Positions 35,583 to 43,722 of a stretch of 64,000 nucleotides of DNA are shown here, one piece after another. The notes under the pieces were generated by a model that made no database searches, was not told where the DNA came from, and saw only the letters and a program-made list of their open reading frames with translations. Where the stretch lies: NCBI RefSeq assembly GCF_003384725.1, contig NZ_QNVV01000020.1:38876-102875 (forward strand). Reading direction: 5' to 3'. Position 1 is the stretch's first letter. The number at the start of each line of letters is the position of its first letter. Origin of the DNA: Chryseobacterium pennipullorum (GTDB lineage Bacteria; Bacteroidota; Bacteroidia; Flavobacteriales; Weeksellaceae). The translations under genes were made by a program, and so were the position numbers.

Positions 35583-36179
35583 ATGCTAATTCCTGTAGAC
35601 CTTTTGTATTCCTATGGAGCAGAAACTGAAATTCTGGATCCGTCGCATATCATCTTCAGGGAAGGGGATCATCCGAAATACTATTACCAGATTGTGGAAG
35701 GACGGATAAAACTGAACTACTACGATCCGGATGGCAGGGAACTTATTTTGGCCATTCTAGATAAAGGCCTTAGCGTATGCGAATTGCTTCTGTTTATAGA
35801 CAAAACATATCCCGTTAATGCAGTTACCTTTGAAAAGTGTGTTGTTGTAAAACTTTCGAAGAAAAGTTTTATGCAATTACTGGATGAAAATCACCATGTT
35901 TCTAATGATATCAATAAATTTTTGTCGGAAAGACTCTATTATAAATACATTATGCTTGAGAACAATTCGTCCCTGCGGCCTGATGTAAGAATCCGGGGTG
36001 TTCTGGATTATCATAAAAGCTTTAGTAAAGATCCGGAAGAGTTCTCCTACGAAGTTCCGCTAACCAGGCAACAGCTCGCTTCTATAACAGCTTTGAGAGT
36101 AGAAACTGTAGTAAGAACAGTTAAAAAGCTGGAGAAAGAATATTTTCTTAAAATTAAGAATGGAAAGATTTATTATTAG
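35583..36179 (+). CDS. Crp/Fnr-family transcriptional regulator
   Basis: From ATG 35583 the protein is 198 aa (an upstream ATG at 35544 would add 13 residues with no homologous look). It has a cyclic-nucleotide-binding-like beta barrel at about 18-110 (IIFREGDHPKYYYQIVEGRIKLNYYDPDGRELILAIL) and a C-terminal winged HTH with LTRQQLASITALRVETVVRTVKKLEKEY. There is no iron-sulfur Cys set, and the usual cAMP-binding Arg-Ser pair is not obvious, so the effector is unknown. Its position among oxidative-stress-type genes suggests a role in controlling them. Confidence 0.9.
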   Translation: MLIPVDLLYSYGAETEILDPSHIIFREGDHPKYYYQIVEGRIKLNYYDPDGRELILAILDKGLSVCELLLFIDKTYPVNAVTFEKCVVVKLSKKSFMQLLDENHHVSNDINKFLSERLYYKYIMLENNSSLRPDVRIRGVLDYHKSFSKDPEEFSYEVPLTRQQLASITALRVETVVRTVKKLEKEYFLKIKNGKIYY

Positions 36180-36226
36180 ACCTGAAACCGGTGAATACCT
36201 ATACAAACAACAAAAAATTAACAGCT

Positions 36227-36448
36227 ATGAATATTTCCTATTACGATTTTCAAAACCTGCCGGATGATATCAGATATGATATGGTGATTAACCAGGGGCG
36301 CTTTGTGGAAGAAAAGATCATCGACAATTTAAAATACTCGCTCTATGAGGTTTCCTTTTTTTCGGTGGAAGTTATATACAATATATCCAGCAATAAAATA
36401 ACAGGAATGAATGTCTTTGAGAACAGATCTGCTTACTTTAACGGATAG
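36227..36448 (+). CDS. Small hypothetical protein after the Crp/Fnr gene
   Basis: A 73-aa frame starts at ATG 36227 (an in-frame GTG at 36191 would add 12 residues). It reads MNISYYDFQNLPDDIRYDMVINQGRFVEEK. This pattern, and the hydrophobic YEVSFFSVEVIYNISSNKI middle, is a small globular protein that I recall as widespread in Chryseobacterium and related genera, without function. It lies 48 bp after the regulator stop and ends before a strong terminator, so it is probably co-transcribed with that regulator. Confidence 0.65.
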   Translation: MNISYYDFQNLPDDIRYDMVINQGRFVEEKIIDNLKYSLYEVSFFSVEVIYNISSNKITGMNVFENRSAYFNG

Positions 36449-36467
36449 ACCTTTTACAATGGACTAT

Positions 36468-36497
36468 AAAAAAGAGAGCTCAATGGGCTCTCTTTTT
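36468..36497. terminator. Bidirectional terminator between small ORF and DUF2383 gene
   Basis: Arms AAAAAGAGAGC (36469-36479) and GCTCTCTTTTT (36487-36497) with a 7-nt loop give an 11-bp stem and T-rich tail in either direction. It sits between two convergent genes. Confidence 0.85.
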
Positions 36498-36511
36498 CGT
36501 ACGGTATAAGA

Positions 36512-36961
36512 TCACTTTCTCTCTTCCAGATTTTCAAACTTAGCATAAGAAGATTTTAAGTGGTGAAGATGATCAGAGATCACCCGTGAACTTTCCGGGC
36601 ACAGGTCTCCACTGTCTAAGGCATCCTGATAGGCTTTTATAGCGGCGTTTTCACCGAATACCACGTTTTCCAGGGTAGACTCGTCCTTATCCATTGCGAA
36701 AGAGTTTTTCACATCAATCCATGCTCGGTGCAAGGCGCCTGCCATACTGGCTGTATTGTCTACATCGCCGCCGCGTTCCCTGATCAGCCCGATGAGATCG
36801 GTTTTCATCGTCTGGGATTGGGATACCATCTGATCATAATCTTTTTTCAGTCCGGTATGGGTATCCCAGACTTTATCCTCTACTTTGGAAAATCCTTCTA
36901 TTCTGTCGTTGGTGATGTTCAGTAAATCGTTTAGTACTGAAACTGTGTTTTCGTTATTCAT
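36512..36961 (-). CDS. DUF2383 / PA2169-type four-helix-bundle protein
   Basis: The 149-aa protein is built of amphipathic helices with Glu/His positions (VLNDLLNITNDRIEGF; LIGLIRERGGDVDNTASMAGALHRAWIDVK; ENAAIKAYQDAL). This is the DUF2383 family, a ferritin-like bundle of unknown chemistry. A typical member has this length. The neighbour at 37040 is another ferritin-like family, DUF892; the two may respond to the same stress. Separate transcript with a terminator at 36468-36497. Confidence 0.85.
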   Translation of the reverse strand: MNNENTVSVLNDLLNITNDRIEGFSKVEDKVWDTHTGLKKDYDQMVSQSQTMKTDLIGLIRERGGDVDNTASMAGALHRAWIDVKNSFAMDKDESTLENVVFGENAAIKAYQDALDSGDLCPESSRVISDHLHHLKSSYAKFENLEERK

Positions 36962-37039
36962 ATTGTTATTTTTGGTGGGTTAAGTCTGAGTTTCTGGATG
37001 TACAGTTTTTTCATCTGAAATAAGTCGCTGCTTTCTTTT

Positions 37040-37606
37040 TTAATCCTCCTGTTCGGCATCGAGATTGATGTGGGTCTCGGCAATCTCCGTCAGGTTATAA
37101 TCTGTATCTTCCTCTTCTTCAAGAGTTCTTTCAAGCAGTTCTGCAGCTTTGTCGTGTCCCAAAGTAATTGCCAGCTGAACCAATCCGCCGTAGGAAGCTA
37201 TTTCATAATGTTCTACCTTTTGGGCAGCAATGATAAGCGCTGCATCACGCGTCATAGATCCTTCTTTTGTAGACTTTATAATTTCTTCGCCTTCTTTGAT
37301 GATTCCTTCAATGGCTTCACATTTTTTCTTTTCGGGTTTTTCACCAATCAGACCAAAGACCTTTTGGAGGCGGCTGACGTGCTTTTTAGTTTGCAGTTGG
37401 TGGTCCTCGAAAGCATCCTTTAGCTCTTCCGTTGTAGCAGCTTCCTGCATTTTGGTCAGGGCCTCGATGATCGCTTCTTCGGCATAATGAATATCCTTAA
37501 GAGAATCTACAAAGAATTTCTTCAGAGATGAGCTCTTTTCGGCAGAGCTGCCAGGCTTCTTTTCAGCAATAGGAGAGCCTGTATGGGTTGTATCTGTTTT
37601 TGCCAT
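37040..37606 (-). CDS. YciE/YciF-type ferritin-like protein (DUF892)
   Basis: The 188-aa protein contains the DUF892 helices: LKDIHYAEEAIIEALTKMQEAATTEELKDAFEDHQLQTKKHVSRLQKVF (about 35-85) and AALIIAAQKVEHYEIASYGGLVQLAITLGHDKAAELLERTLEEEEDTDYNLTEIAE (about 122-178). The Glu and His pairs (HYAEEA, EDHQLQTKKHVSRL, EHYEIAS, LEEEEDTDY) match the di-iron site arrangement in this family. The N-terminal 25 residues are a Ser/Lys-rich tail. YciF proteins are induced by stress in several bacteria; the reaction is not established. The next gene upstream is a disordered KGG protein. Confidence 0.9.
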   Translation of the reverse strand: MAKTDTTHTGSPIAEKKPGSSAEKSSSLKKFFVDSLKDIHYAEEAIIEALTKMQEAATTEELKDAFEDHQLQTKKHVSRLQKVFGLIGEKPEKKKCEAIEGIIKEGEEIIKSTKEGSMTRDAALIIAAQKVEHYEIASYGGLVQLAITLGHDKAAELLERTLEEEEDTDYNLTEIAETHINLDAEQED

Positions 37607-37631
37607 GATTTTATAATGTTAAATGATTAAA

Positions 37632-37665
37632 AGATTACCTCTTTCTTTTACAAAAGAGGTAATCT
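37632..37665 (-). terminator. Terminator downstream of the disordered KGG gene
   Basis: A 13-bp perfect stem (AGATTACCTCTTT at 37632-37644 with AAAGAGGTAATCT at 37653-37665) and an 8-nt loop lies 12 bp after the stop of the KGG gene. The minus-strand transcript has TTTTAAT after the stem. Confidence 0.7.
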
Positions 37666-37676
37666 GTAATTATAAA

Positions 37677-38558
37677 TTATGAATTACGTCCGCCTCTTGA
37701 TCCGGATCTTCCGGACCCGGAGGATCTTCCTCCTCCATGAGAAGCCTGTCCTCCCATTCTGGCAATTCTTGTACGTTCGGATTTGCTCATCGAAGCAAAA
37801 CCTCTTCTAGAAGTCCCGTTTCCAGATCCTGAACCTCTGCTGCCGCCGGAATTAGAACCTCTTCCTCTTCCTGAACCGCCACTGTTACCGCCGGATCTGG
37901 AACCTGAACCTCCACTATTGGAGCCAGATCTTCCTGATCCTGAATTAGAACCTGAAGATCTTCCTCCTCCATGAGAAGCCTGTCCTCCCATTCTGGCAAT
38001 TCTTGTACGTTCAGCTTTACTCATCGAAGCAAAACCTCTTCTGGATGTTCCGTTTCCTGATGAAGATCTGCCTCTTCCTCCGCTTCCGCTTCCGGAACCT
38101 GATCCTGATCCTGATCTTGAACCTGAACCTGAGCTTCTGCCTCTACCTGAGCCACCGCCAGAATTTCCTCTGCCACCTCTGCCGCCTGACGTGAATCTGC
38201 CCTGGCTGTCTCTTTGCTGGTTGTTGGAATTTCTGCCTCTGTTTCCGCCTCCGGAACCTCTTCGGCCTCTGTTGTCGTCTTCGTCGTCATCTTCATCTTC
38301 GTCATCATCATAATCCTCGTCATCATCATAGTCATCGTCATCGTAGTCTTCGTCATCATCATAATCATCATCGTTTTCATCGTCATAATCTTCGTAATAA
38401 TCCTCATAATCTGAGAAGTCATCATCATAATCTTCGTCCTCTGATGCATCGTTAAAACCATGGTCGTAACCTAGCTGATACACTTCTTCAAGGGTTGATC
38501 TGTCTTCATTGGAAGAATTGCTCCTTGAGCTACGGTTGTTTGAATTTCTGTTGTTCAT
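37677..38558 (-). CDS. Disordered acidic/RGG-rich protein with two KGG-type motifs
   Basis: The 293-aa protein has almost no hydrophobic core. Residues 40-95 are an Asp/Glu/Tyr run. The rest is Gly-Ser-Arg-Asn rich with RGG-like and GSGS repeats. Two copies of a 24-residue motif, GFASMSKxERTRIARMGGQASHGG, sit at about 174-197 and 252-275; their MGGQASHGG end resembles the stress-induced KGG motif of small Con-10/GsiB-type proteins. The acidic half and the basic half could pair within or between molecules. Disorder, acidic plus RGG parts and stress-type neighbours suggest a DNA/RNA-protective or phase-separating protein. That is an inference. The reverse strand also shows a long frame here because of the repeats, but it is an artefact. 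Confidence 0.85.
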   Translation of the reverse strand: MNNRNSNNRSSRSNSSNEDRSTLEEVYQLGYDHGFNDASEDEDYDDDFSDYEDYYEDYDDENDDDYDDDEDYDDDDYDDDEDYDDDEDEDDDEDDNRGRRGSGGGNRGRNSNNQQRDSQGRFTSGGRGGRGNSGGGSGRGRSSGSGSRSGSGSGSGSGSGGRGRSSSGNGTSRRGFASMSKAERTRIARMGGQASHGGGRSSGSNSGSGRSGSNSGGSGSRSGGNSGGSGRGRGSNSGGSRGSGSGNGTSRRGFASMSKSERTRIARMGGQASHGGGRSSGSGRSGSRGGRNS

Positions 38559-39370
38559 AACTGAATTTTTTAAAATTAATATTTAGTGATGGTTTTACAG
38601 ATCCGTGACTAGTATAAAATCTGCAAAAGGGTTTATTTAACTGTTCGTTTGGTGAAACTGATCCCTATTCTTATGGTTGTTTGGCAGTGTTCATCGATAG
38701 GAGATATTTTGTCTCATTGAGTAATGATGATCCTGCCGTAACGGAATATTACGGTTTATTAGTAGTGATTGATCACTATAAAAACATAAAAGGTATTCTA
38801 AAAAAGAATCTATGGATACGGTCTACTTATAGAGATCGTATCAATTCCGTTTTCATGCCTTAATGAAAACGTTTTATCCAAAACGGATAGAAAAAGAATT
38901 ATTTGCTGTCCTTAATGGAATCAGCATCATACGCTGTTCGGCCCGTACAAGGAATCTGATCTGCCAGAGTCATCACGATCTGCGCAGTATCACAAACTGT
39001 ATTGTTTCCGGTATTGAATGGGTCAGTAGGGGCAACTTCTGCCGATTGCCGGTCTTTTATGCAATTGACGACAAGGTTGTCCCTGAATAGGGGTAATAAA
39101 AATAATGATTTCATAATAATAAATTTGTGATGGGTGTGATTCAAAGGTATAGAGATCTTAACCGCTCCTTTATGATTCACGTCATAAATCGCCTTATTTG
39201 CGATAATGTGGTACATTTCGTGCTATTGGAGTGTGGATTTGAACGATTTCTATATCGCATGTACATACCTGTATTGAAGTATCGATACAGAACACAATAT
39301 CCAGTGAAATATTCCCCCGGTTTCTTACATAAAAAAGAAGCTGACTGATAGGATCTTTCTGACTATTCCG
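38559..39370. other. Gap upstream of the DUF1826 gene with no secure gene
   Basis: Apart from the weak frame at 38899-39114, this 800-bp stretch has no convincing gene. Reading frames on the plus strand here (38681, 38863, 39127) have no family pattern. I see no tRNA or repeat in it. Confidence 0.5.
38899..39114 (-). CDS. Possible small secreted protein
   Basis: A 71-codon frame begins with ATG 39114 (MKSLFLLPLFRDNLVVNC) and reads CIKDRQSAEVAPTDPFNTGNN, then TVCDTAQIVMTLADQIPC. The N-terminus could be a lipoprotein-like leader (a Cys after a hydrophobic stretch), interrupted by RDN. The Pro, Thr and Cys content is more protein-like than random. A longer frame from 39216 exists. I cannot name a family. 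Treat as a candidate. Confidence 0.35.
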   Translation of the reverse strand: MKSLFLLPLFRDNLVVNCIKDRQSAEVAPTDPFNTGNNTVCDTAQIVMTLADQIPCTGRTAYDADSIKDSK

Positions 39371-39378
39371 TATTTTTG
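39371..39378 (+). promoter_or_regulatory. -7 box upstream of the DUF1826 gene
   Basis: TATTTTTG matches the TAnnTTTG consensus, 37 bp upstream of the ATG at 39415. No TTG is found at 17-23 bp upstream of it, so only the -7 element is supported. Confidence 0.35.
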
Positions 39379-39414
39379 CGGACGATCAGATCACTTAGCT
39401 GGTTATTCTTATTT

Positions 39415-40113
39415 ATGAACGACACATTTTCTGGTTGTAATCAGGTTGCAAAGGTTTCTTCTTTTTCAGAGCTAATCAATATCCGCTTTCAGGACGAGAC
39501 GAATGCCGCTTGCTGGGAAAGAAAGCTAAGGGGGAACTTTAAAGAAATCGTATCCCGGCTGCAGCTTAAAGATAATGTGACCGAGGTTTCTATTGAAGAT
39601 CTTTTGGCGCTTCAGCTATCAGATGAAGGCGATGCTGCCAGGAAAGTGATCTTGGAGGATATACAGCTGCTAGCTGATTTCGGGGCGTCACCGTCTCTTA
39701 ATCTGCTCAAAAGCTATGAACGGGATGAAGAGCTTGATTTCATTTCGACAGATGTATATTCTTATCATGTTGATCGTTCGCCCGTTCCAACAGATACATT
39801 CCTCTGTACCTACCACGGAACAGCAAGTGATATCCTGCCAAATGATCAGGCCATGCAGAAAATTCTTATTCCTGAGATCCGGGAGAAACTCAAAGTATTG
39901 CACGGTGGACCGGAAGACGAATTCGAAGCCTTTCTGAAAGAATATTATTTTGATCTGCATTATCAGCCCAAAGCAGATGCTCAGCCGATTAACTTGGGCG
40001 TAGGACATTTGTGGCGATTAGCAGTAGATCATCCGGAGCAGCAAGTCTCTGCCAGTGTTCATAGAGCTCCTGTTGAAAATGATGGAGAATACCGGCTGCT
40101 TTTGATTTGCTGA
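39415..40113 (+). CDS. DUF1826 family protein
   Basis: From ATG 39415 the protein has 232 aa; an in-frame TTG at 39376 is a weaker start. The C-terminal half has the family's conserved YHVDRSPVPTDTFLCTYHGTASDIL, then LGVGHLWRLAVDHPEQQ and SASVHRAPVE, which I associate with DUF1826. The invariant His, Cys and Arg residues and the small barrel-like region suggest a metal-dependent or cupin-like fold, but no reaction is known. In other genomes this family is often near zinc-regulated genes, so a metal link is possible. The gene stands alone between the KGG gene and the chromate transporter. Confidence 0.8.
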   Translation: MNDTFSGCNQVAKVSSFSELINIRFQDETNAACWERKLRGNFKEIVSRLQLKDNVTEVSIEDLLALQLSDEGDAARKVILEDIQLLADFGASPSLNLLKSYERDEELDFISTDVYSYHVDRSPVPTDTFLCTYHGTASDILPNDQAMQKILIPEIREKLKVLHGGPEDEFEAFLKEYYFDLHYQPKADAQPINLGVGHLWRLAVDHPEQQVSASVHRAPVENDGEYRLLLIC

Positions 40114-40144
40114 TCATTATCACTGCTGGCCGTTGTATTATTTT

Positions 40145-41485
40145 CTAAGCGAAATTGAATAAGTATTTCAGTACGCCGAATCCCAGACTGATCAGTATCA
40201 GGTAAATCATGTTAAGTTTATACCTGTAAAGCAAGACCACCGAAATAATGATCCAGACCACTGAAATCCAGTTGATATTGCTTGCAGCGACCGCCTGACT
40301 ATTGAATAAAATCTCCTCACCCAAATAAAATGCAAGATTGATAATCACTCCGACTACCGCTGCGGTTATTAATGATAATACACTTTGGATTATTTTATGA
40401 TCCTGTGTTTTCTCGATCAATGGAGCCCCCATGAAAATAAGAATAAAATTGGGTAAGAAGGTAAAATAAGAAGCGATAAGCAATCCCACGGAGCCCATGA
40501 TCAAAGAGCCCCCGAAATGGTTGTAACCCGCCATGAATCCGACGTATGATAATACAATAACCAACGGTCCGGGTGTCGTCTCGGCTAAGGCAAAGCCATC
40601 GATCATCTGGGCTTTATTGAGCCACATCAGTTTATGAGTGACAAGGTTGGCGACATAGGGTATAACGGTGTAGGATCCTCCAATTGTTAAAAAAGCAGCT
40701 TTGGTAAACAGTAAAGATGAATCTTGCCAGAATGCAGGGTCCATCAGAAAGTAGGAAACCATTAAAAAAGGGACTCCCCACAACGTTAGAAAAACCAGTA
40801 GCTGTCTGGCCATTTTCTTTGCAGAAATCTTAGGGCTGCTTTGGTTGGAATTCACAAAGTACAGATCTTCAGGAATATGATTCTCAGCTTCTCTTTTACG
40901 TGCCTTGGGAATCAGTAACTTGGGGAAAATAAGATTGACGGCAATTCCGAAGATAATAATTCCGAACAGGATATAAGGCATTGAAATTTGAGCGAAGTAG
41001 GATAATGCAAAAGCCATTGCTGCCACGAAAAAATGAACGGGCGTCAACAGAGATTTTTGGCCTACCTTCCAGGTGGCAAACAGTATAATCGCCAAAACCG
41101 CTGGCTTTAATCCGTTAAATACCGAAGTGAGCAGGGGGGTATTTCCATAGAGGGCATACGTCAAACTCAGTCCCAGCAAAATGCACATAGAGGGGAGAAT
41201 AAAGAATAAACCAGCAATTATACCACCCTTTATACCATGGAGTTTCCAACCGATATAAATGGCCAGTTGATGGGCTTCAGGGCCTGGCAAAACCATGCAG
41301 GCATTGAGTGCGTGATAGAATTTAGTAGTGCTGATCCATTTTTTTTTATCTACTAAAAAGGCATGCATAATGGTAATATGACCGGTTGTTCCTCCAAAGC
41401 TGATCCATCCCAGGATAAACCAAAATTTTACGGCTTCTGAAAAAGAAGGTTCCGGGACCCGCTTTTCGTGTGTAATCTGTTGCAT
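40145..41485 (-). CDS. chrA: Chromate transporter, long CHR family
   Basis: The 446-aa protein has two CHR domains and about 10-12 TM helices. The first half reads WISFGGTTGHITIMHAFLVDKKKWI, then CMVLPGPEAHQLAIYIGW; the second half has AFLTIGGSYTVIPYV and ETTPGPLVIVLSYVGF. These are the conserved patterns of ChrA proteins, which export chromate; the usual GPAGQ is GTTGH, a mild change. The loop between halves (about 195-230) is charged and cytosolic. No chrB or chrR is present. Export of chromate is family knowledge; physiological substrate here is not shown. Confidence 0.92.
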   Translation of the reverse strand: MQQITHEKRVPEPSFSEAVKFWFILGWISFGGTTGHITIMHAFLVDKKKWISTTKFYHALNACMVLPGPEAHQLAIYIGWKLHGIKGGIIAGLFFILPSMCILLGLSLTYALYGNTPLLTSVFNGLKPAVLAIILFATWKVGQKSLLTPVHFFVAAMAFALSYFAQISMPYILFGIIIFGIAVNLIFPKLLIPKARKREAENHIPEDLYFVNSNQSSPKISAKKMARQLLVFLTLWGVPFLMVSYFLMDPAFWQDSSLLFTKAAFLTIGGSYTVIPYVANLVTHKLMWLNKAQMIDGFALAETTPGPLVIVLSYVGFMAGYNHFGGSLIMGSVGLLIASYFTFLPNFILIFMGAPLIEKTQDHKIIQSVLSLITAAVVGVIINLAFYLGEEILFNSQAVAASNINWISVVWIIISVVLLYRYKLNMIYLILISLGFGVLKYLFNFA

Positions 41486-41919
41486 TTATTTTAATTTTGG
41501 GGGACAAGACAGATCATTGAAAAGCCGCCGGTGCCCTTACATCATTGATGAAGTAAATCCTGATAGAATGCCAGGAAAGATATACCCAAATATAAGGTTT
41601 TTAGGGGACTTAGACACAATTTTGAGCAAGTTTTATGGGTCGGATACCGTCTTTTTTACGTGTATATCTTAAACCTCTGTTGTGGTCAAACTTGAAGCAT
41701 TTTTATTGAGTAAGGATATTCATGGATAGGTGGCGATGAAGCTTTAAAAAAGTTATCCCGGATATTGTAATCCCGAGTCTTTCTATTATTGATAATGATT
41801 TGATACCTAATGAATTATTGTTCCATGAATCAATGATAATAGGGATAACTTATCGATTATATTCCTATATTTATAACTATTTATTACACCCAGTGATCAG
41901 GTTCAGAAATTCTGTAATT
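41486..41919. other. Divergent intergenic region, chromate transporter / serine hydrolase
   Basis: The 430-bp gap lies between divergent genes and must contain both promoters. No full TTG/TAnnTTTG pair was found; TATATTTA near 41865-41880 is the closest, on the plus strand. Confidence 0.4.
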
Positions 41920-43008
41920 ATGAAATATACATTATCATTGATACTCCTCTGTTTGCTTGTTTTTTCAAATAGCAATGCACAGATCATGTCCTTAAGTGGT
42001 AAGCCGATCAGTAAAGAATCCATGGACAGGTTTCTTCAGCATCAGCTGGATTCCTTAAAATTGCCGGGACTTTCGATCGCTTTTATTAATGAGGGGAAAA
42101 TTGTGTATGCTGATGAATTTGGGTTTTCTGATATTGAAACACAGGCAAAAGTAAAATCGAATACCATATTCGAAGCAGCTTCGATGAGTAAAACTGTCTT
42201 TGCTTATTTTGTCTTAAAACTGGTTGATAAAGGGATACTGAACTTAGATACCCCCTTGTTTCAATATTTAAAAAATAATGATCTTGCCTATGATGAAAGA
42301 TATAAACTGATCACAGCAAGAATGGTATTGTCTCATACAGCAGGTATGCCTAATTGGAGAGAGTGGGACCTCGCTGATCCTACGCTGCATATAAAAAAAG
42401 GAGATCTTTATCTGAAATTTACACCGGGCACAGGATTTTCTTATTCGGGAGAAGCCTATCAGTATCTGGTCAATGTTGTTGCCCATCTTCTGAACAAAAC
42501 ACCACATGAATTGGATTCTGTTTTTTATGACCAGGTCTGTAAGCCGCTTACAATGAAGCATGCCTATTACTGGTGGAATGATTATATCCAAAAACATAGG
42601 GCAACAGGGTACAAGCAAAAAGAGGGTGTCAATACAAAACAGCCTGTGAAAAAGTTTGAAGAGTTTGGTGCTGCCGGTACTCTTAGAATCAATGCGGTGG
42701 ACTATGCCAGGTTTTTGATCGGATTAATGAATGAAAAAGGGCTATCGAAAAAAAGTGCTGCCGAAATGTTTAAAGCACAGGCTAAAGTACCGGACTGGGA
42801 CGATATAGATGATTGGGGATTAGGAATAGGAATGAAAAAGACAGATTACGGAATGCGCTATATGCATAGCGGGGATAACGGAGATTTCACAGCCTACTTT
42901 ATCATGTACAAAGACCAAAAATCCGGATTTGTTTTTCTGACCAATTGTAACCGTGCCGGGGATCTGTTTGAAAAGCTGGAGCCTTACTTTTCTAAGGGAA
43001 CTCTTTAA
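41920..43008 (+). CDS. Secreted serine hydrolase, class C beta-lactamase/esterase family
   Basis: From ATG 41920 the protein has 362 aa with a signal peptide (KYTLSLILLCLLVFSNSNAQ). An earlier non-ATG opening at 41800 adds 40 residues of no value and would hide the leader. The active-site set is S88-x-x-K91 (AASMSKT), Y175-S-G (FSYSGEAY) and H-S-G (YMHSGDNGDF) near the end, as in the beta-lactamase/D-alanyl carboxypeptidase/esterase EstB family. It is likely a periplasmic esterase or peptidase; resistance to beta-lactams is not implied. Orphan gene. Confidence 0.9.
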   Translation: MKYTLSLILLCLLVFSNSNAQIMSLSGKPISKESMDRFLQHQLDSLKLPGLSIAFINEGKIVYADEFGFSDIETQAKVKSNTIFEAASMSKTVFAYFVLKLVDKGILNLDTPLFQYLKNNDLAYDERYKLITARMVLSHTAGMPNWREWDLADPTLHIKKGDLYLKFTPGTGFSYSGEAYQYLVNVVAHLLNKTPHELDSVFYDQVCKPLTMKHAYYWWNDYIQKHRATGYKQKEGVNTKQPVKKFEEFGAAGTLRINAVDYARFLIGLMNEKGLSKKSAAEMFKAQAKVPDWDDIDDWGLGIGMKKTDYGMRYMHSGDNGDFTAYFIMYKDQKSGFVFLTNCNRAGDLFEKLEPYFSKGTL

Positions 43009-43722
43009 TATGAATCTCTACCAATCACTTGAACCAATCTGACTGTCATCGAAAAGGAGATGCTTTTTAAGGGACTTATACTATTCCAAATGTTCCTGTT
43101 GAATGATGAACGACGGGCTAATAATAACAAAACTACCGCAGCTGCACTGGTTTTTATGACCAGGCTTTGGAGGCCTTTTAATAATTATTAGAGTTTTATA
43201 GTGGGGAGAATCTACTTTCCGATACAAAAAATGAATAATCCTGACTGTCAGTAGATTAATTCACCACGAGGGGTAAATAGGGTTCTAATTTTTTCCAACT
43301 ATTAATAACTATAACAAAGATACTAATATTTTGAAAACAAACCAATTATAACTTAAAAGTGAATAATTCACTTTTTCAACAGTACGTAAAATTTCCCATC
43401 CTAACTTCAAAAAGCAAAAAGGCCAAAATGACGAAATATTTGTTAGAATGTATTGTATATATTTCCGTGTATCTTGTATATTATTTTTAAAACTAGCATT
43501 TCTATATGAATAATTATCAAATTACGAAAACATGGAATACCCCTATTTTGTTGCTTTTCAATGTATACTTTGTAAAAATTTTTAAACCAAATTTTGATGC
43601 ATTCGAGATAATAGTTTAGCGAGTTTTGAGGTACCCACTCTTTATTTCCGGTATCTTCTATGGCTAAGAAAACCTTATCTTAGGTTATAGCGAATCCATT
43701 GTTATAGCACAAATAAAATTTT
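43009..43722. other. Intergenic region without recognisable gene
   Basis: About 710 bp separate two convergent genes. I see no reading frame, repeat or RNA gene of note; composition is typical AT-rich spacer. Confidence 0.5.

Noticed and set aside
37783..37974. Proline-rich plus-strand frame
   Set aside because: Antisense of the Gly/Ser/Arg-rich protein; shadow.
38021..38461. Long reading frame of Met/Thr repeats overlapping the acidic block
   Set aside because: It is the shifted reading of the GAY/GAT repeats of the real gene; composition is not protein-like.
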